The position numbers were made by a program, and so were the translations under genes. A stretch of DNA of 64,000 nt from Paraburkholderia sp. BL9I2N2 (GTDB lineage: Bacteria > Pseudomonadota > Gammaproteobacteria > Burkholderiales > Burkholderiaceae), in contig NZ_SMGP01000001.1 in NCBI RefSeq assembly GCF_004339745.1, positions 1,302,001 through 1,366,000 of the forward strand, given 5' to 3'. This document shows, in pieces, positions 63,507 through 64,000 of the stretch. Under the pieces are notes generated by a model. The model ran no database searches. It was not told where the DNA came from and saw only the letters and a program-made list of their open reading frames with translations. Each line of letters opens with the position of its first letter. Position 1 is the first letter of the stretch.

Positions 63507-64000
63507 CTATCCCTGATTCACCAGCTGTCGCGCGAGGGCGACCTCGATGCTTTCGCCGCCCTGATTCAGGATGTCGAGACCGGATTCCGGCATGTCACCG
63601 GAAGTGGATTGCGAGACGGCAATCTTCTGCCCCATCAGTTTCAGACACCGCATCTGGGCGGTGCCCTCGTACCCGAGAAAACGCACCGTGACGTCGAGCG
63701 TCTGACCGATACGCCAGCTGCGGCGTGCCGCCTGTTGCAACGTATAGACGTTGTAGCCCGACTGAAGAAAAGCGATCGTCGGGAATTCGAGCAGATCTAG
63801 ACCGGTCTTGACCAGCTCCGGGTTGGTGATGATGACCTCGGCGCCGCGTTCGAGCTGGTCCGCGACCCAGTCCTCGCGTTTTTCAGCAGCGACGCTGGCA
63901 CGAAGAACGGATGCCCTGACACCGACCGCATCGAAAAGGTTTTTCAGGCGTACCGACGTATCCCGCGTGCCGGTATAGGTCGTATAGACGAGCGTGCGCC
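63507..64000 (-). CDS. SNF2/DEAD-type helicase, C-terminal part (runs off the window)
   Basis: The minus-strand frame from the window edge to the stop at 63507 gives 164 residues: YTTYTGTRDTSVRLKNLF, VIITNPELVKTGLDLLEFPT and YTLQQAARRSWRIGQTLDV. The last two are helicase motifs V and VI, with RRSWRIGQ resembling the Arg finger of SNF2-like proteins. Large helicases of this type are standard ICE genes. The ATP-binding part lies beyond the window. Confidence 0.85.
   Translation of the reverse strand, partial: RTLVYTTYTGTRDTSVRLKNLFDAVGVRASVLRASVAAEKREDWVADQLERGAEVIITNPELVKTGLDLLEFPTIAFLQSGYNVYTLQQAARRSWRIGQTLDVTVRFLGYEGTAQMRCLKLMGQKIAVSQSTSGDMPESGLDILNQGGESIEVALARQLVNQG

Noticed and set aside
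1..64000. CRISPR array
   Set aside because: No regularly spaced 25-40-bp repeats with unique spacers were noticed; the only tandem repeats are short coding repeats in parB.

Overview
The window looks like accessory DNA from a Burkholderiaceae bacterium (Paraburkholderia, Caballeronia or Burkholderia type). Clues are the GC-rich coding, a Burkholderia-style OmpC-like porin, a PDH complex with a lipoylated E3, paralogous LysR/Lrp regulators, and small proteins of a type I associate with Burkholderia. It could be a second chromosome, a megaplasmid or an island-rich chromosomal segment. The sequence does not name the species, and all family assignments are by eye from translated sequence.

Layout. 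1-1.5 kb: the end of a cysteine-synthase-like gene and a broken GHMP-kinase gene. 1.75-15 kb: a graveyard of insertion sequences (IS256, IS30, IS66, IS110 twice, IS701, IS5, IS4, IS3 and a second IS5/IS1182-like element), with a group II intron maturase remnant and one LysR gene. One IS66 transposase gene can be followed through three collinear pieces split by later insertions. 15.3-27.4 kb: a coherent uptake and catabolism locus made of an MmgE/PrpD protein, an Asp/Glu-racemase-like protein, a five-gene oligopeptide-type ABC transporter, an aspartoacylase-like deacylase, a threonine-synthase-like PLP enzyme and a porin. 28-38.1 kb: an Lrp regulator divergent from a pyruvate/2-oxoacid dehydrogenase operon (E1, E2, E3). 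An acetolactate synthase gene lies inside the operon and is cut by an IS3-family element with a clean 3-bp target duplication. 38.2-45.3 kb: an EAL-domain protein, small Burkholderia-type proteins, an ArgP-like LysR, a GlxA/AraC-like regulator, and a coupled membrane-transporter/fatty-acid-desaturase pair.

46-55.6 kb: the partition, replication and single-strand-binding module of an integrating conjugative element (ICE) of the PFGI-1/SPI-7/ICEclc type: Xre and AlpA-like regulators, ParA, a long ParB, DUF2857-like, two winged-helix-like replication-associated proteins, a TIGR03761 protein, DUF3158 and SSB, mostly joined by overlapping start and stop codons. Three copies of a near-identical palindrome (TGTTACCC-N-GGGTAACA) lie in and just upstream of this set. 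55.8-58.2 kb: a two-HKD phospholipase D-like protein on the opposite strand and a tRNA-Gly(TCC) gene. 58.2-60 kb: decayed DNA including a porin remnant. 60-64 kb: further ICE-type genes on both strands, namely HU, a TraB-like nitrilase-fold membrane protein, DUF3085 and the C-terminal part of a SNF2/DEAD-type helicase that runs off the window. No integrase, relaxase or type IV secretion gene is visible, so the element is only partly contained here.
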